Shown: positions 14,680 through 23,730, numbered from the stretch's first letter. The stretch: 43,404 bases of DNA from Alphaproteobacteria bacterium (GCA_016869235.1 VGER01000010.1:1-43404); one strand, 5' to 3'. The notes: a model not told the origin generated them from the sequence alone. Made by a program: numbers and translations.

Positions 14680-15069
14680 TCAGCGCTTTCGGGCGGGCGC
14701 CGCCGACTTTGCCGGAGCGCCCGGCGTCGGCGCTGTCGCCGTCACCGAGACCGCCGACGCCGCCGGCGCGGTCGGACCTTCCTTGCTGCTCGTGTCCCGC
14801 GCCAGCGCAACCTCGACCCGGTAGACCCGGAACGCCAGGCGGTAGCCGACGTAGATCAGCAGCGGCGCGGCGACCGCCGCGGCGACGCGCGACAGCAGGG
14901 AGAAGTTCGACGCGAAGAAGTCTCCCGGCAGCCAACCGAACGCGGCGACGAGCCACGTCAGGATGCCGAGGCCGCTGAACGCGAAGCCCCACAGCAACGG
15001 GCCGCCCAATCCAACCACCAGCAGCATGGTGAGGGCGGTCGCCATCGTGGCTTGGGCTTGAGGGGTCAT
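14680..15069 (-). CDS. small two-span membrane protein of unknown function
   Basis: The product has 129 residues from the ATG at 15069; the longer open frame to 15156 looks non-coding at its start. Two hydrophobic spans are seen, TALTMLLVVGLGGPLLWGFA (about 11-30) and FSLLSRVAAAVAAPLLIYVG (about 55-75), followed by a polar Ala/Thr/Pro/Lys-rich tail ending APARKR. I do not recognise the family. The tail suggests a cytoplasmic or periplasmic disordered end. It converges on the DUF502 gene with only six bases between stops. Confidence 0.6.
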   Translation of the reverse strand: MTPQAQATMATALTMLLVVGLGGPLLWGFAFSGLGILTWLVAAFGWLPGDFFASNFSLLSRVAAAVAAPLLIYVGYRLAFRVYRVEVALARDTSSKEGPTAPAASAVSVTATAPTPGAPAKSAAPARKR

Positions 15070-15370
15070 GGCGGTCCGGTCGGAGCGGCAGCGGTGGCAC
15101 ACACCTAAGGTGAACCGCTCACCCGCGCAAGCGCTGCGTCGGCCCCGCGCGGCCATATGTATGACTCGGCAGGCGTGGCTCCACTAGCTGTGGGCGACGC
15201 GTGCCGGCCTGTCGCAGCACACCGGATTGCGCGGCTGGGTCCGCAGGCGTATATGGCTGCCCGTCGCACCGGCCGCCGCCGGGCACCTCCCAAATCCACA
15301 TGCATCCTGACGCCGTGCCGCCCTCCGGCGGCCATCCTTTCGAGCTGCCGTTCCAACCGCGCCGTCGATC
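15070..15370. other. intergenic region between divergent small membrane gene and kup
   Basis: It should carry promoters for both genes, but no clear -35/-10 pair, operator or RNA element was recognised. Confidence 0.4.
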
Positions 15371-17272
15371 GTGACGACGAGCGGGATCGCGAGCGCAGGC
15401 CACCCGACGCCGGACAAGCAGCACCTGGCGTCGCTCGCCCTCGGTGCGCTCGGCATCGTCTATGGCGACATCGGCACGTCGCCGCTATACGCCCTTCGCA
15501 CCGCCTTTGCGCCTTCGAGCGGCGTCGCGCCAACGCCCGACAACGTGCTCGGCATTCTGTCGCTGGTGTTCTGGACGATCACCCTGCTGGTGACGCTCAA
15601 GTACGTCACCCTCATTCTGCGAGCTGACAACCGCGGCGAGGGCGGCGCGATCGCCCTGATGGCGCTCACGCGTGCTGCGCATGCAACGCGCCCCCGCGTG
15701 CGCGCGTTCGTGCTCGCGGCTGGCTTGATCGGCACGGCTCTGTTCTTCGGTGACGCCATGCTGACTCCGGCGATCTCGGTGCTCAGCGCCGTAGAAGGGC
15801 TGCAAGTCGCCACGGACGCATTCCAGCCGTACGTCATGCCGATCGCCGTCACGGTAATCGTGCTGTTGTTCCTCACGCAGCGCCGTGGAACTGCGAGTGT
15901 CGGCCGCATGTTCGGGCCGATCATGTTCGCCTGGTTCCTGGTGCTCGGCGGTCTCGGCATCTACGGCATCGCCAAGCATCCGGCCGTATTGGCCGCCGTC
16001 AATCCGGCGTATGCGCTGGATTTCATCGCGCGCGAGGGGTGGCACCTGTTCGTGCCGCTCGGCGCGGTGTTCCTAGCTATCACCGGCGCCGAGGGCCTCT
16101 ACGCCGACCTCGGCCACTTCGGCGCCAAGCCCCTGCGGGTTGCCTGGTTCTCGGTCGTGATGCCGGGTCTCGTGCTCAATTACTTCGGCCAGGGCGGGGC
16201 GATGCTCGAGGACCCGGCGGTTGCCCGCAATCCGTTCTTCCTGCTGCCCCCCGATGTGCTGCTCTATCCGATGGTAGCGCTGGCGACCCTGGCCACGGTC
16301 ATCGCTTCGCAGGCCGTCATCTCCGGCGCCTTCTCGTTGTTTAATCAGGCCATCCAGCTCGGCCTCGCGCCGCGCACTGAAGTGCAGCACACCTCGCCAC
16401 AGGAGATCCGGCAGGTCTACCTGCCGCAGGTGAACTACGCCCTGTTCGTCGGCGTGCTGGCGACGATGCTGTCGTTCGGGTCCTCGAGCGCGCTCGCAGG
16501 CGCCTACGGCGTCGCCGTCAGCGGCACGATGGTGGTGACTTCGGCGCTGGCGGCGCTCGCGGCGGGCCAGCTCTGGAACTGGCCGCGCGCGCTTATCGTC
16601 GGGCTGTTCGGCGTCCTCCTTGCGATCGACCTGATGTTCTTCGTTGCCAACATGCTGAAGCTGTTCGATGGCGGCTGGGTGCCGCTCGTCATCGCGGGGG
16701 TGATCTTCGTCTGCTCGACGACGTGGATCAAAGGCCGTGAGGCCCTCTACTCGAAGCTCGCCGCCGAAGGCGCCCAGCTCGACGACTTCATCAACAGTGT
16801 CGGTCCCAGCCTGCCGCGCGTTCGCGGCACCGCCGCCTACATGGCACGTCTCGGCGAAGCGGTGCCGCACGCGCTACTGCACAACATCAAGCACAACAAG
16901 GTGCTGCACGAACGCATCCTGCTGATGACGGTCATTACCGAGGACATGCCCGTCGTGCCGCGCGAGAACCGCGTCGAAGCGCAAGCACTGGACAAGGGAT
17001 TCTGGCGCATCACCGTGCGCTACGGCTTCCTGCAAAGCCCGAACCTTCCGCGCGCCCTCGTGCAGCTGGCGCCCTCCGGTCTCGAGATCGACATCCACGA
17101 CACCAGCTTCTTCCTGGGTCGCGTGACGCTCGTGCCGGCGATGAAGCCGCTCATGCCGGCGTGGCGCCGGCGACTCTACTTCGCGCTGGCGCGCAACGCG
17201 GCATCGGCGCCCGATTTCTTCCGCATCCCCACCGATCGCGTCGTCGAGGTCGGAGCGCAGATCGCGCTCTAG
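15371..17272 (+). CDS. kup: KUP-type potassium uptake transporter
   Basis: The product has 633 residues, the normal KUP length. It imports K+ with protons across the inner membrane. Diagnostic motifs are GALGIVYGDIGTSPLYALR (near residue 30), NRGEGGAIALMALT and the GDAMLTPAISVLSAVEGL block, followed by about ten further membrane spans and a cytoplasmic C-terminal domain (LLHNIKHNKVLHERILLMTV, TSFFLGRVTLVP). The start is GTG 15371. Its TAG lies within a CTAG shared, on the other strand, with the stop of the convergent oxygenase gene. Confidence 0.96.
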   Translation: MTTSGIASAGHPTPDKQHLASLALGALGIVYGDIGTSPLYALRTAFAPSSGVAPTPDNVLGILSLVFWTITLLVTLKYVTLILRADNRGEGGAIALMALTRAAHATRPRVRAFVLAAGLIGTALFFGDAMLTPAISVLSAVEGLQVATDAFQPYVMPIAVTVIVLLFLTQRRGTASVGRMFGPIMFAWFLVLGGLGIYGIAKHPAVLAAVNPAYALDFIAREGWHLFVPLGAVFLAITGAEGLYADLGHFGAKPLRVAWFSVVMPGLVLNYFGQGGAMLEDPAVARNPFFLLPPDVLLYPMVALATLATVIASQAVISGAFSLFNQAIQLGLAPRTEVQHTSPQEIRQVYLPQVNYALFVGVLATMLSFGSSSALAGAYGVAVSGTMVVTSALAALAAGQLWNWPRALIVGLFGVLLAIDLMFFVANMLKLFDGGWVPLVIAGVIFVCSTTWIKGREALYSKLAAEGAQLDDFINSVGPSLPRVRGTAAYMARLGEAVPHALLHNIKHNKVLHERILLMTVITEDMPVVPRENRVEAQALDKGFWRITVRYGFLQSPNLPRALVQLAPSGLEIDIHDTSFFLGRVTLVPAMKPLMPAWRRRLYFALARNAASAPDFFRIPTDRVVEVGAQIAL

Positions 17273-18387
17273 TCACACATGGCGCGGAGGTACTCGCGGT
17301 CGAAGGCGGCCGCGATGCTCTCGCGCGGCGAATAGGGACCGGGCTCGTAGGCCCGCGAAGCAACCCCCTGCTGGTTGAGCTCGCAGACGTGCCAATCCTG
17401 GCGATTGGTCACGTCGCAAAATCCGACCGCGTCATCAGGCCGGAAATCCGCCCGCCCGAACGCGTCGGGATGGAACAGCCACTCGCAGCGTACCGTCGTC
17501 TGCGCGGGCGCGCGCGGCCACAGCGTGTGCACCATGGCGTAATCGGGGTGCAGGCTGAGCAACAGGTTCGGAAAATTCGAGTAGTAGTAGACGCGGCCCT
17601 GCTCTTCCGCGTCGAGCGCGCCGAGCGGCAGCGCGCACGCGTTGCCGCTCGTGGTGATGCTGCCGCCGCTGCGGATCGGCATGAAGCCGCCGAGGAATGG
17701 GCCCTCGCTGAGGTCGTTCTCCGCCTTGTTGTAGGGGGTGAGCTTGGCGAGGGCAGGATGGACGCCCGGGCAGTGGTAGCACTCGGAGAAGTTCTCGAAG
17801 AGTAGCTTCCAGTTGGCGGCGACGTCGTAGTCGATGCGCCTGGCCGCGCGCAGCAAGGGCAGGTTCCACCGCGCGAACTTGCCGAGAAGCGGGGCGAACG
17901 CAGACTCGAATGGCGTCGGCTCGCGTCCGACGTTGACGAACACGAGGCCCTCCCAGATGCCGACCTGCGCAGACCGCAGGGCGATTCCGGCGTGATCGAA
18001 GCCGGGCACGCCATCCATGTGCGGTGCGGCGCGCAGGCGGCCGTCCAGCTCGTAGGTCCAGCTGTGATACGGGCAGCGGATCGCGCCGGTGAACCGGCCG
18101 GACTCGCGCTCGCACATGCGTGAGCCGCGGTGCCGGCAGACGTTGTAGTGGCAATGGACGCCGCCGTCGGCGCCGCGGACCAGGATCAGGCTCTCGCCCG
18201 CCACTTCGCGCAGCACAAATGCGCCGGGTTCCGCCAACTCGTGCACGTGAGCCGCGCACACCCAGCGCGCCGCGAAAATGCGCTGTTGCTCGGCGGCAAA
18301 TATCTCAGGCGACGTCAGGTACCGCTGCGGCAGGGTGCGCGCGCCCGCCGTGTAGGTGTCCGCCGTATTGCGGAATTCGGCCGCCAT
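17269..18387 (-). CDS. Rieske-type ring-hydroxylating oxygenase, large subunit
   Basis: The product has 372 residues. The Rieske [2Fe-2S] ligands are Cys84-x-His86 (NVCRHRG) and Cys105-x-x-His108 (CPYHSW). The mononuclear iron site begins with FENFSECYHCPGVHP, with His205 and His210 as ligands and Glu202 as the likely bridge residue. The overall form resembles the group that hydroxylates quaternary ammonium or small aromatic acids (choline, carnitine or glycine-betaine monooxygenases among them), but the substrate cannot be fixed. No reductase or ferredoxin gene is adjacent, so electron supply must come from elsewhere. It lies 63 bases after the FGE lipoprotein gene on the same strand. Confidence 0.93.
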   Translation of the reverse strand: MAAEFRNTADTYTAGARTLPQRYLTSPEIFAAEQQRIFAARWVCAAHVHELAEPGAFVLREVAGESLILVRGADGGVHCHYNVCRHRGSRMCERESGRFTGAIRCPYHSWTYELDGRLRAAPHMDGVPGFDHAGIALRSAQVGIWEGLVFVNVGREPTPFESAFAPLLGKFARWNLPLLRAARRIDYDVAANWKLLFENFSECYHCPGVHPALAKLTPYNKAENDLSEGPFLGGFMPIRSGGSITTSGNACALPLGALDAEEQGRVYYYSNFPNLLLSLHPDYAMVHTLWPRAPAQTTVRCEWLFHPDAFGRADFRPDDAVGFCDVTNRQDWHVCELNQQGVASRAYEPGPYSPRESIAAAFDREYLRAMCD

Positions 18388-18450
18388 GGCAGGACAATGT
18401 ATGGCGAGCGCGCCGCGGGCGCGACATTCGGCTGGAGTCCGTTGCGGGCC

Positions 18451-19389
18451 CTAGAGGCTGCGCGCGACGCGGAAACCCAACGTGTTCTTGCGGTTGGCCG
18501 GGAGGTCCCAGTTGCGCAGCGCCGAGCGCACGTCCGGCGCGTCGGAGAGCCATGCCCCGCCGCGCGTCACACGCTGTCCGCAATTGCCGAGCGCGGCCCA
18601 TACGGTGCCGTCGGCCGGCGCCCCCGCGTAGGTCTCGTGCCAGCAATCCTCGACGCGCTCCCACACGTTGCCGAGCATGTCGCGCACGCCGAAGGCGTTG
18701 GCGGGGAAAGTGCCTGCCGGCGAGGTGCGCTTGGCGTCGTACTCGGTGCCGCAACCGTCGCAATTGGCGTTGCCGCGGCCGATATCGTTGCCCCACGGAC
18801 GCGTGGTGCTCGTGCCGGCGCGCGCCACGAACTCCCACTCGGCCTCCGACAGCAGACGGTACCGCTGGCCGGTGCGCTGGCTCAGCCACTGCAGGTAGGC
18901 GCCGGTCTCGTCCCAGTTGATGCACACGACCGGGTCACGGTCGCTTTGGGCGAAGCCCGGGGAATCCCAGTTGCGCGCCGGGTCGGGCGTCATCTTCATC
19001 TGCGTGCCGTTGTAGTAAAAGCAGTCGCCTCCCGGCGCGCGGCCGGTGGCACGGACGAACTCGGCGTACTCGCCTTTGGTCACCTCGAAGCGGCCGACCG
19101 CGAACGCCTTGCCGATGGTCACGGTGTGGGCGGGAGCTTCGTCGGTCGAGCGGCTGGGGACGCTGCCGGGAGTGCCCATCGAGAAGCGTCCGGCCGGAAT
19201 GACCACCATCTCCGGGCAGGTCTCGCAGTCCTTGAAGGAGTAGCCCGGCTTCAGCGTGCGCCCAGCGACCTGCACCGTCTGCTGGTCGGGCGGCGGAATC
19301 CCGGCGCTGTCGTCGCCGCAAGCGGCGAGAAGGGCGGCGCACGAGACGAGCACGGCTCGCAGGGATGTGCCGGAGACGCCGTACCGCAT
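18451..19389 (-). CDS. FGE-sulfatase domain lipoprotein
   Basis: The product has 312 residues. A signal peptide ends in a lipobox (LAAC, Cys24). The rest is an FGE-sulfatase/SUMF1-type domain: MVVIPAGRFSMGTPG, FEVTKGEYAEFVRATG, YRLLSEAEWEFVARAGTSTT, GVRDMLGNVWERVEDCW and RVTRGGAW, ending LGFRVARSL. Such proteins include true formylglycine-generating enzymes and many non-catalytic surface proteins; the sulfatase partner is absent, so binding or maturation roles are both possible. It has the same fold as the DGR target and the same GGxW...GFR end, but its DNA does not match the TR at non-adenine positions, so it is not a second VR target. Confidence 0.92.
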   Translation of the reverse strand: MRYGVSGTSLRAVLVSCAALLAACGDDSAGIPPPDQQTVQVAGRTLKPGYSFKDCETCPEMVVIPAGRFSMGTPGSVPSRSTDEAPAHTVTIGKAFAVGRFEVTKGEYAEFVRATGRAPGGDCFYYNGTQMKMTPDPARNWDSPGFAQSDRDPVVCINWDETGAYLQWLSQRTGQRYRLLSEAEWEFVARAGTSTTRPWGNDIGRGNANCDGCGTEYDAKRTSPAGTFPANAFGVRDMLGNVWERVEDCWHETYAGAPADGTVWAALGNCGQRVTRGGAWLSDAPDVRSALRNWDLPANRKNTLGFRVARSL

Positions 19390-19486
19390 GCTGCCACTCC
19401 TATCTGCGGGCCCGCTCGCAAGGACGCCAGAGTGGCTTGGGCGGCGCCGTGCGGCGTGCCCATTGCCTGGCCTGGTCGTTGGATCC

Positions 19487-19563
19487 TGGTCGGGGAGAGA
19501 GGATTCGAACCTCCGGCCCCCAGCTCCCGAAGCTGGTGCTCTACCAGGCTGAGCTACTCCCCG
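19487..19563 (-). tRNA. tRNA-Pro (anticodon CGG)
   Basis: The 77-nt molecule reads CGGGGAG at its 5' end and pairs fully with CTCCCCG at its 3' end, followed by A and an encoded CCA. The anticodon stem CCAGC / GCTGG holds the loop TTCGGGA, giving CGG. The T arm GGAGG-TTCGAAT-CCTCT is typical. It decodes CCG, a frequent codon in this GC-rich genome. Confidence 0.97.
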
Positions 19564-19841
19564 AAAAGCAGCGGCTATATAGCGTCAACGCGCTGACCGC
19601 CGCAACCCGAGCGCCACGCGGGTGCCCGGACGCAGCCACGGCCCCGGAGCGCGTTCCTCCTTGGAAGGCCCGGCCAAGCTCCCGTTCGGGGTCCGGCCAA
19701 GCTCAAGGGCAATATCCCCTTTGGTCATTGTCCCGACGACCCCGCTACGGGGTGGCAATCCCCCGTTAGCCTGACCGCTTGTCGGCGACCGGTACGACGC
19801 CGGCAACGCTGCGTAGTCCGACCAGTAAAAGGAGAAAGACA

Positions 19842-20555
19842 GTGAAGGTTCTAAGACATTCACTCGTCGCTGCAGCCATCGTCCTCGGTGCACAAGCGGC
19901 GAACTCCGCAACTCTCAGAACCGTGGAATACCAGGCGTTCATCCACACATCGACCGACTGCCGGGCCGATCTCGGCGGTGCGACGATCACGCTCCCCGAT
20001 GCCACGATTCTGTGGAATGACTACAATGGCGCCACCATGCTGCCGGCCTGCCTGCCGGCAAACTACGACATCCACATCCCAGCGACGTTCCGCGGCGACT
20101 TCGATGTCCTCACCGCGGACGCCTTCGATGATCGGTTCTCGTTCACCCTCAACCCGGCCGCAATGGGAGGAACGTCAACGGCGGCCGCCGACGCCGTTTT
20201 GAACCTCATCGTTGGGGTCAACACCGGCTTCGACAACGCTACCTTCGGCATCTACGAGTCCATCGGCGACGGAGTCCTCGGACCGGCGCGCGCGACGCGC
20301 AGCGGCGGCGGACAGCTCTTGGTGGGCGGCATCGACGTAGGCGCCGACTACTTGCTGCGCGTCACCGGCAACCTGCGCTCCGACAATCCCAACACCTCTG
20401 AAGACGAATCCACCAACGTGGGCCAGTACAAGATCGTGCTCGGCTTGACGCCGATCCCGGTCCCGCCGGCGCTGCTCCTGCTGATGACGGCAGTGGGCGC
20501 CCTGTTCGGCATGGGGACGCTGCGTGGAAGGGCGCGCGTGGCGAGCTCGGCGTGA
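19842..20555 (+). CDS. exported protein with VPLPA/PEP-CTERM-like sorting tail
   Basis: The product has 237 residues. A GTG start has AAAGGAG seven bases upstream. The signal peptide (MKVLRHSLVAAAIVLGAQA) ends near ANSA. The body is polar with no recognised domain. The end is PIPVPPALLLLMTAVGALFG followed by the basic cluster RGRAR, the Pro-rich motif, hydrophobic helix and Arg block of VPLPA/PEP-CTERM sorting signals. Such proteins are cut and anchored or secreted by an exosortase in bacteria that make exopolysaccharide. No exosortase gene lies in this window. A terminator follows it. Confidence 0.8.
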   Translation: MKVLRHSLVAAAIVLGAQAANSATLRTVEYQAFIHTSTDCRADLGGATITLPDATILWNDYNGATMLPACLPANYDIHIPATFRGDFDVLTADAFDDRFSFTLNPAAMGGTSTAAADAVLNLIVGVNTGFDNATFGIYESIGDGVLGPARATRSGGGQLLVGGIDVGADYLLRVTGNLRSDNPNTSEDESTNVGQYKIVLGLTPIPVPPALLLLMTAVGALFGMGTLRGRARVASSA

Positions 20556-20587
20556 CGCCGAGCCCAGTCACGAATGCCTCCTGGAGG

Positions 20588-20611
20588 CGGCCCTCGGGCC
20601 GGCTCTTTTTT
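20588..20611 (+). terminator. rho-independent terminator after the PEP-CTERM-like gene
   Basis: A stem CGGCC / GGCCG with a CTCG loop is followed by GCTC and a run of six T. Confidence 0.8.
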
Positions 20612-20613
20612 GA

Positions 20614-21633
20614 TTAGTGGCCGCGCTCGATGCAGAAGTCGATCACGCCGAGCAGCGCGTCCTTCGCCTTGCTGTTGGGGAAGATCGCCAGGGCATCGCG
20701 GGCAATCGCCCCGTAATGACGGGCGCGCTCGAGCGTATCGGCCAGCGCGCCGTGCCGCTGCAGGAGCGTCAGCGCCTGGGCGAGATCCGCGTCCTCCTGG
20801 GCGCCTTCCGCAAGAGTGCGGTGCCAGAAGGCGCGCTCGCTATCGCTGCCGCGCCGGTAGGCGAGCACCACGGGCAGCGTGATCTTGCCCTCGCGGAAGT
20901 CGTCGCCAATGGTCTTGCCCAGGGTCGCTTCGCGCGCCGAGTAGTCGAGGACGTCGTCGACCAGCTGGAACGCGATGCCGAGATTGCGCCCATAGCTCGT
21001 CAGCGCGTCTTCCTCCTCGCGCGAGCGGCCCGCCATCACCGCGCCGACACGGCAGGCGGCGGCGAACAGGGGCGCCGTCTTGGCCATGATCACGTCGAGG
21101 TACGCGTCCTCGGTGGTGCCGGTATCGTTGGTGGTCAGCAGCTGCAACACCTCGCCCTCGGCGATGCGCGCCGCGGCTTCCGAGAGGATGCCCAGCATCT
21201 TGAGCGAGCCCACCTCGACCATGAGCTGGAAGGCGCGGCTGAACAGGAAGTCGCCCACCAGCACGCTCGACTGGTTGCCCCACAGGGCGTTGGCGGTGGG
21301 CGAGCCGCGGCGCAGCACGCTGTCGTCCACGACGTCGTCGTGCAGCAGTGTCGCGGTGTGGATGAACTCGACGCACGCGGCCAGCAGCACGTGCTGCTTG
21401 CCTTCGTAGTTGCACAGCCGCGCGCTCGCCAGCGTCAGCATCGGCCGCAGGCGCTTGCCGCCCGACGACACCAGGTGGCCGGCGAGCTCAGGGATGCGGC
21501 CGACAGGCGAGTCCATGCGGCGCAGGATGACGTCGTTCACCGCCGCAAGGTCGTTGGCGGTCAGGTCGAGCATCGGTTGCAGGCCCGAGCGCGCAGGCCT
21601 CTCCCGCCTGGTATCAAGCGGCACCACTACCAC
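20614..21633 (-). CDS. ispB: polyprenyl diphosphate synthase (octaprenyl/decaprenyl type)
   Basis: This trans-prenyltransferase extends farnesyl diphosphate with IPP to make the ubiquinone side chain. Motifs are SGGKRLRPML, the first aspartate-rich motif LLHDDVVDDSVLRRG and the second FQLVDDVLDYS. The product has about 339 residues. The start is uncertain: a run of GTG codons lies at 21624-21633, with AGGGGA about 11 bases before the first, and the next Met (MLDLTANDL) would leave a short N-terminus. Chain length cannot be read from sequence by eye. In alphaproteobacteria this gene often diverges from the DUF2007/trmN6 pair, as here. Confidence 0.93.
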   Translation of the reverse strand: MVVVPLDTRRERPARSGLQPMLDLTANDLAAVNDVILRRMDSPVGRIPELAGHLVSSGGKRLRPMLTLASARLCNYEGKQHVLLAACVEFIHTATLLHDDVVDDSVLRRGSPTANALWGNQSSVLVGDFLFSRAFQLMVEVGSLKMLGILSEAAARIAEGEVLQLLTTNDTGTTEDAYLDVIMAKTAPLFAAACRVGAVMAGRSREEEDALTSYGRNLGIAFQLVDDVLDYSAREATLGKTIGDDFREGKITLPVVLAYRRGSDSERAFWHRTLAEGAQEDADLAQALTLLQRHGALADTLERARHYGAIARDALAIFPNSKAKDALLGVIDFCIERGH

Positions 21634-21763
21634 GGCTGTCCGGTCCCCTGATGCGTCGTGCGGATCTGGCGTCCGCATTCGCAGCGCTGTTGCGGCGAGA
21701 GGGCGGAGCATAGGATTGGCCCATGACCACGGTCAATCAAGGCGCAGGCGGCGGCGGGCGGAA

Positions 21764-21991
21764 GTGAAAGAGCTCCTCCGCACCAACGATGCGGTACTGC
21801 TCTCGTGGGTTGACGCCCTTTTGAAGGATGCCCGCATCCGGGCCATCGTGCTCGACCGCCACACGTCGAGCCTCGAAGGCAGCCTTGGCGTGCTGCCGCG
21901 AAGACTGATGGTGGAGGACGCCGACGCCGACCGGGCGCGCCGCATCCTGCGCGACGCACACGTGCCCCTGCCGGAGGCGCCGGCGCCCTGA
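21764..21991 (+). CDS. DUF2007 domain small protein
   Basis: The product has 75 residues from GTG 21764. The whole is one DUF2007 module: KELLRTNDAVLLSWVDALLK, then DRHTSSLEGSLGVLPRRLMV and VEDADADRARRILRDAHV. DUF2007 is annotated as a putative signal-transducing or PII-like small domain, with no established function. It overlaps the methyltransferase start, with the TGA stop sharing its A with the ATG, so the two are co-translated. Confidence 0.87.
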   Translation: MKELLRTNDAVLLSWVDALLKDARIRAIVLDRHTSSLEGSLGVLPRRLMVEDADADRARRILRDAHVPLPEAPAP

Positions 21992-22722
21992 TGGAGCTTG
22001 AGACGACGCAGGACACCTTGCTGGGCGGCCGCGTGCAGTTGCATCAGCCGGCGCAGGGGTACCGTGTCGCGATCGATCCGGTGCTGCTCGCCGCGGCAGT
22101 TCCGGCCCGGCCGGGGGAACACGCCGTGGACCTTGGTGCCGGCGTCGGTGCGGCGACCTTGTGCCTCGCCGCCCGCCTGCCCCAGTGCCTGGTGACCGGC
22201 GTGGAGATCAGCGAGCCGCTCGTCGCCATTGCGCGTCACAATGTCGCTGCCAACCACCTCGAATCGCGCGTCTCGGTAATCGCCGGAGACGTGCGGGAGC
22301 GGCACGGCGGGCCGTTCCACCACGCCATGGCCAACCCGCCCTTCGCCGAGCCGGGCAGCGGCACGTCTTCCCCGGATGCAGGCAAGCGCCGCGCCAATGT
22401 GGAAGGCGACACCAGGCTGGCGGCATGGGTCGAGGCGGCCTTTGCGGCCGTGCGCGACGGCGGCACGGTGACCTTCGTCCACCGCGCCGACCGGGTTGCC
22501 GAGCTTCTCGATGCGTTCGCGCGCGCCGGTGCCGGCGGCATCGTGCTGTTCCCGTTGTGGCCGAAGGCAGGGGCCGACGCGAAGCGGGTGCTCCTGCAGG
22601 GCCGCAAGGGCTGCCGCGGGCCGCTGCGGATGGCGGCCGGCCTGGTCCTGCATGAGGCGGACGGCGCCTACAGCCGCGCCGCCCAGGCGGTCCTGCGCGA
22701 CGGCGGCGCGCTGACCCTCTAG
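21991..22722 (+). CDS. tRNA1(Val) adenine-37 N6-methyltransferase-like protein (TrmN6 family)
   Basis: The product has 243 residues. It has a class I SAM fold with motif I VDLGAGVGA (residues 46-54), acidic VEISEP at 71-76, and NPPF (115-118), which marks N6-adenine methylation; the early GYRVAIDPVLL block is typical of the YfiC/TrmN6 group. Modification of A37 in tRNA-Val is the known function of the E. coli enzyme, and is inferred here. It is coupled to the DUF2007 gene, a pairing common in alphaproteobacteria. Confidence 0.88.
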   Translation: MELETTQDTLLGGRVQLHQPAQGYRVAIDPVLLAAAVPARPGEHAVDLGAGVGAATLCLAARLPQCLVTGVEISEPLVAIARHNVAANHLESRVSVIAGDVRERHGGPFHHAMANPPFAEPGSGTSSPDAGKRRANVEGDTRLAAWVEAAFAAVRDGGTVTFVHRADRVAELLDAFARAGAGGIVLFPLWPKAGADAKRVLLQGRKGCRGPLRMAAGLVLHEADGAYSRAAQAVLRDGGALTL

Positions 22723-22826
22723 CCCCCGGCGCCCGGGCCCATTTTCGGGCCTGTAACACGCCTGTCACACATAGAGACAGACACGACGCCTGCGGACGTT
22801 TGAGGCTGGGCGCCGGAGCGCGCTGA

Positions 22827-23693
22827 ATGCACCTCGCGCTCGGGGGGTGCAGCATGGGTCTTACCGCAGAGGGTACCGCTGCCACGATGGCGCCCGCCTC
22901 GGACAGAGAAGTGGACGGCACGGCCTGCGCGCTGTTGTCGGGCACGGACGTGACGCGGATGAAGGACCTCGAACCGCTCCGCCGGGCCCAGGTCAGGGAT
23001 GACGCCGGGCAGGTCTCCGCGGAGCTCGCCCACGACCTCAACAACGCTCTCACCGTCATCATCGGCAACGCGGAGCGCATCGCCCAGCGTGGCGGGCAGG
23101 ATGTGCGCGCCGACGCGGACGCAATCCTGCGCAGTGCCCAACGCGCGGCGAATCTCACCGGGCAGATGCTGGCGGTGGCACGGCGCGAATCGCCGGGGCC
23201 GGAATGGGTCGACACCGCCGCGTTGCTCGGCTCGCTGGCGACTGTCCTCAAGCGCATGCTCGGCGGGCAGGTAACCGTCTGGCTGGAGCCAGCCGCGACC
23301 GCCCCGGTGCTGGCGGATCGGGCATTGCTCGAATCAGCGCTCCTCAGCCTGGCGGTCAATGCGCGCGATGCCATGCCGTGCGGGGGATTGCTGACCGTCA
23401 AGGCCGAGGACGCACACGTCTCCTCAGACGCGAGGTCGGCGGCTGCGGACCTGCGACCTGGGCAGTATGTCCGGCTGTCGGTTGCGGACACCGGCGTCGG
23501 CATGACGCCGCAGATCGCCGCCCGCGCCTTCGAGCCGTTCTTCACGACCAAGTGCCCCGGTAAGGGCACCGGCCTCGGCCTCAGCACCGTCCGGCGCTTC
23601 GCCCGGTCCTGCGGCGGCGACGCCGTCGTCGAAAGCAATCCCGGGCGCGGCACGACCGTCAGCCTGTACTTGCTGAGAGGTGGGGCAGCGTGA
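22827..23693 (+). CDS. soluble hybrid-type histidine kinase
   Basis: The product has 288 residues, with no membrane spans and no clear sensor domain (residues 1-60 are unassigned). The H box ELAHDLNNALTVIIGN carries His69; Asn178 of the N box (VNARDAMP), DTGVGM at 221-226, FEPFFTTK at 235-242 and GTGLGLS at 247-253 are all present, so it should be an active kinase. The start at 22827 has GGAG eight bases upstream; the ATG at 22854 is an alternative. A receiver-only gene follows 37 bases later. The HDLNN type of H box is like those of NtrB-like and CckA-like kinases. Confidence 0.9.
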   Translation: MHLALGGCSMGLTAEGTAATMAPASDREVDGTACALLSGTDVTRMKDLEPLRRAQVRDDAGQVSAELAHDLNNALTVIIGNAERIAQRGGQDVRADADAILRSAQRAANLTGQMLAVARRESPGPEWVDTAALLGSLATVLKRMLGGQVTVWLEPAATAPVLADRALLESALLSLAVNARDAMPCGGLLTVKAEDAHVSSDARSAAADLRPGQYVRLSVADTGVGMTPQIAARAFEPFFTTKCPGKGTGLGLSTVRRFARSCGGDAVVESNPGRGTTVSLYLLRGGAA

Positions 23694-23730
23694 CCCCGCC
23701 ATTCCCATCGTGGCGGCGCTTGAGGTGAAC

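Noticed and set aside
18460-18570. Possible second variable repeat at the 3' end of the FGE lipoprotein gene
   Set aside because: The protein end is similar, but the DNA differs from TR at many C, G and T positions (for example GCATGG for TCCTGG), so it is a fold relative, not a VR.
19487-19563. tRNA-Pro as attachment site of an integrated element
   Set aside because: No integrase and no repeated tRNA 3' end were seen nearby.
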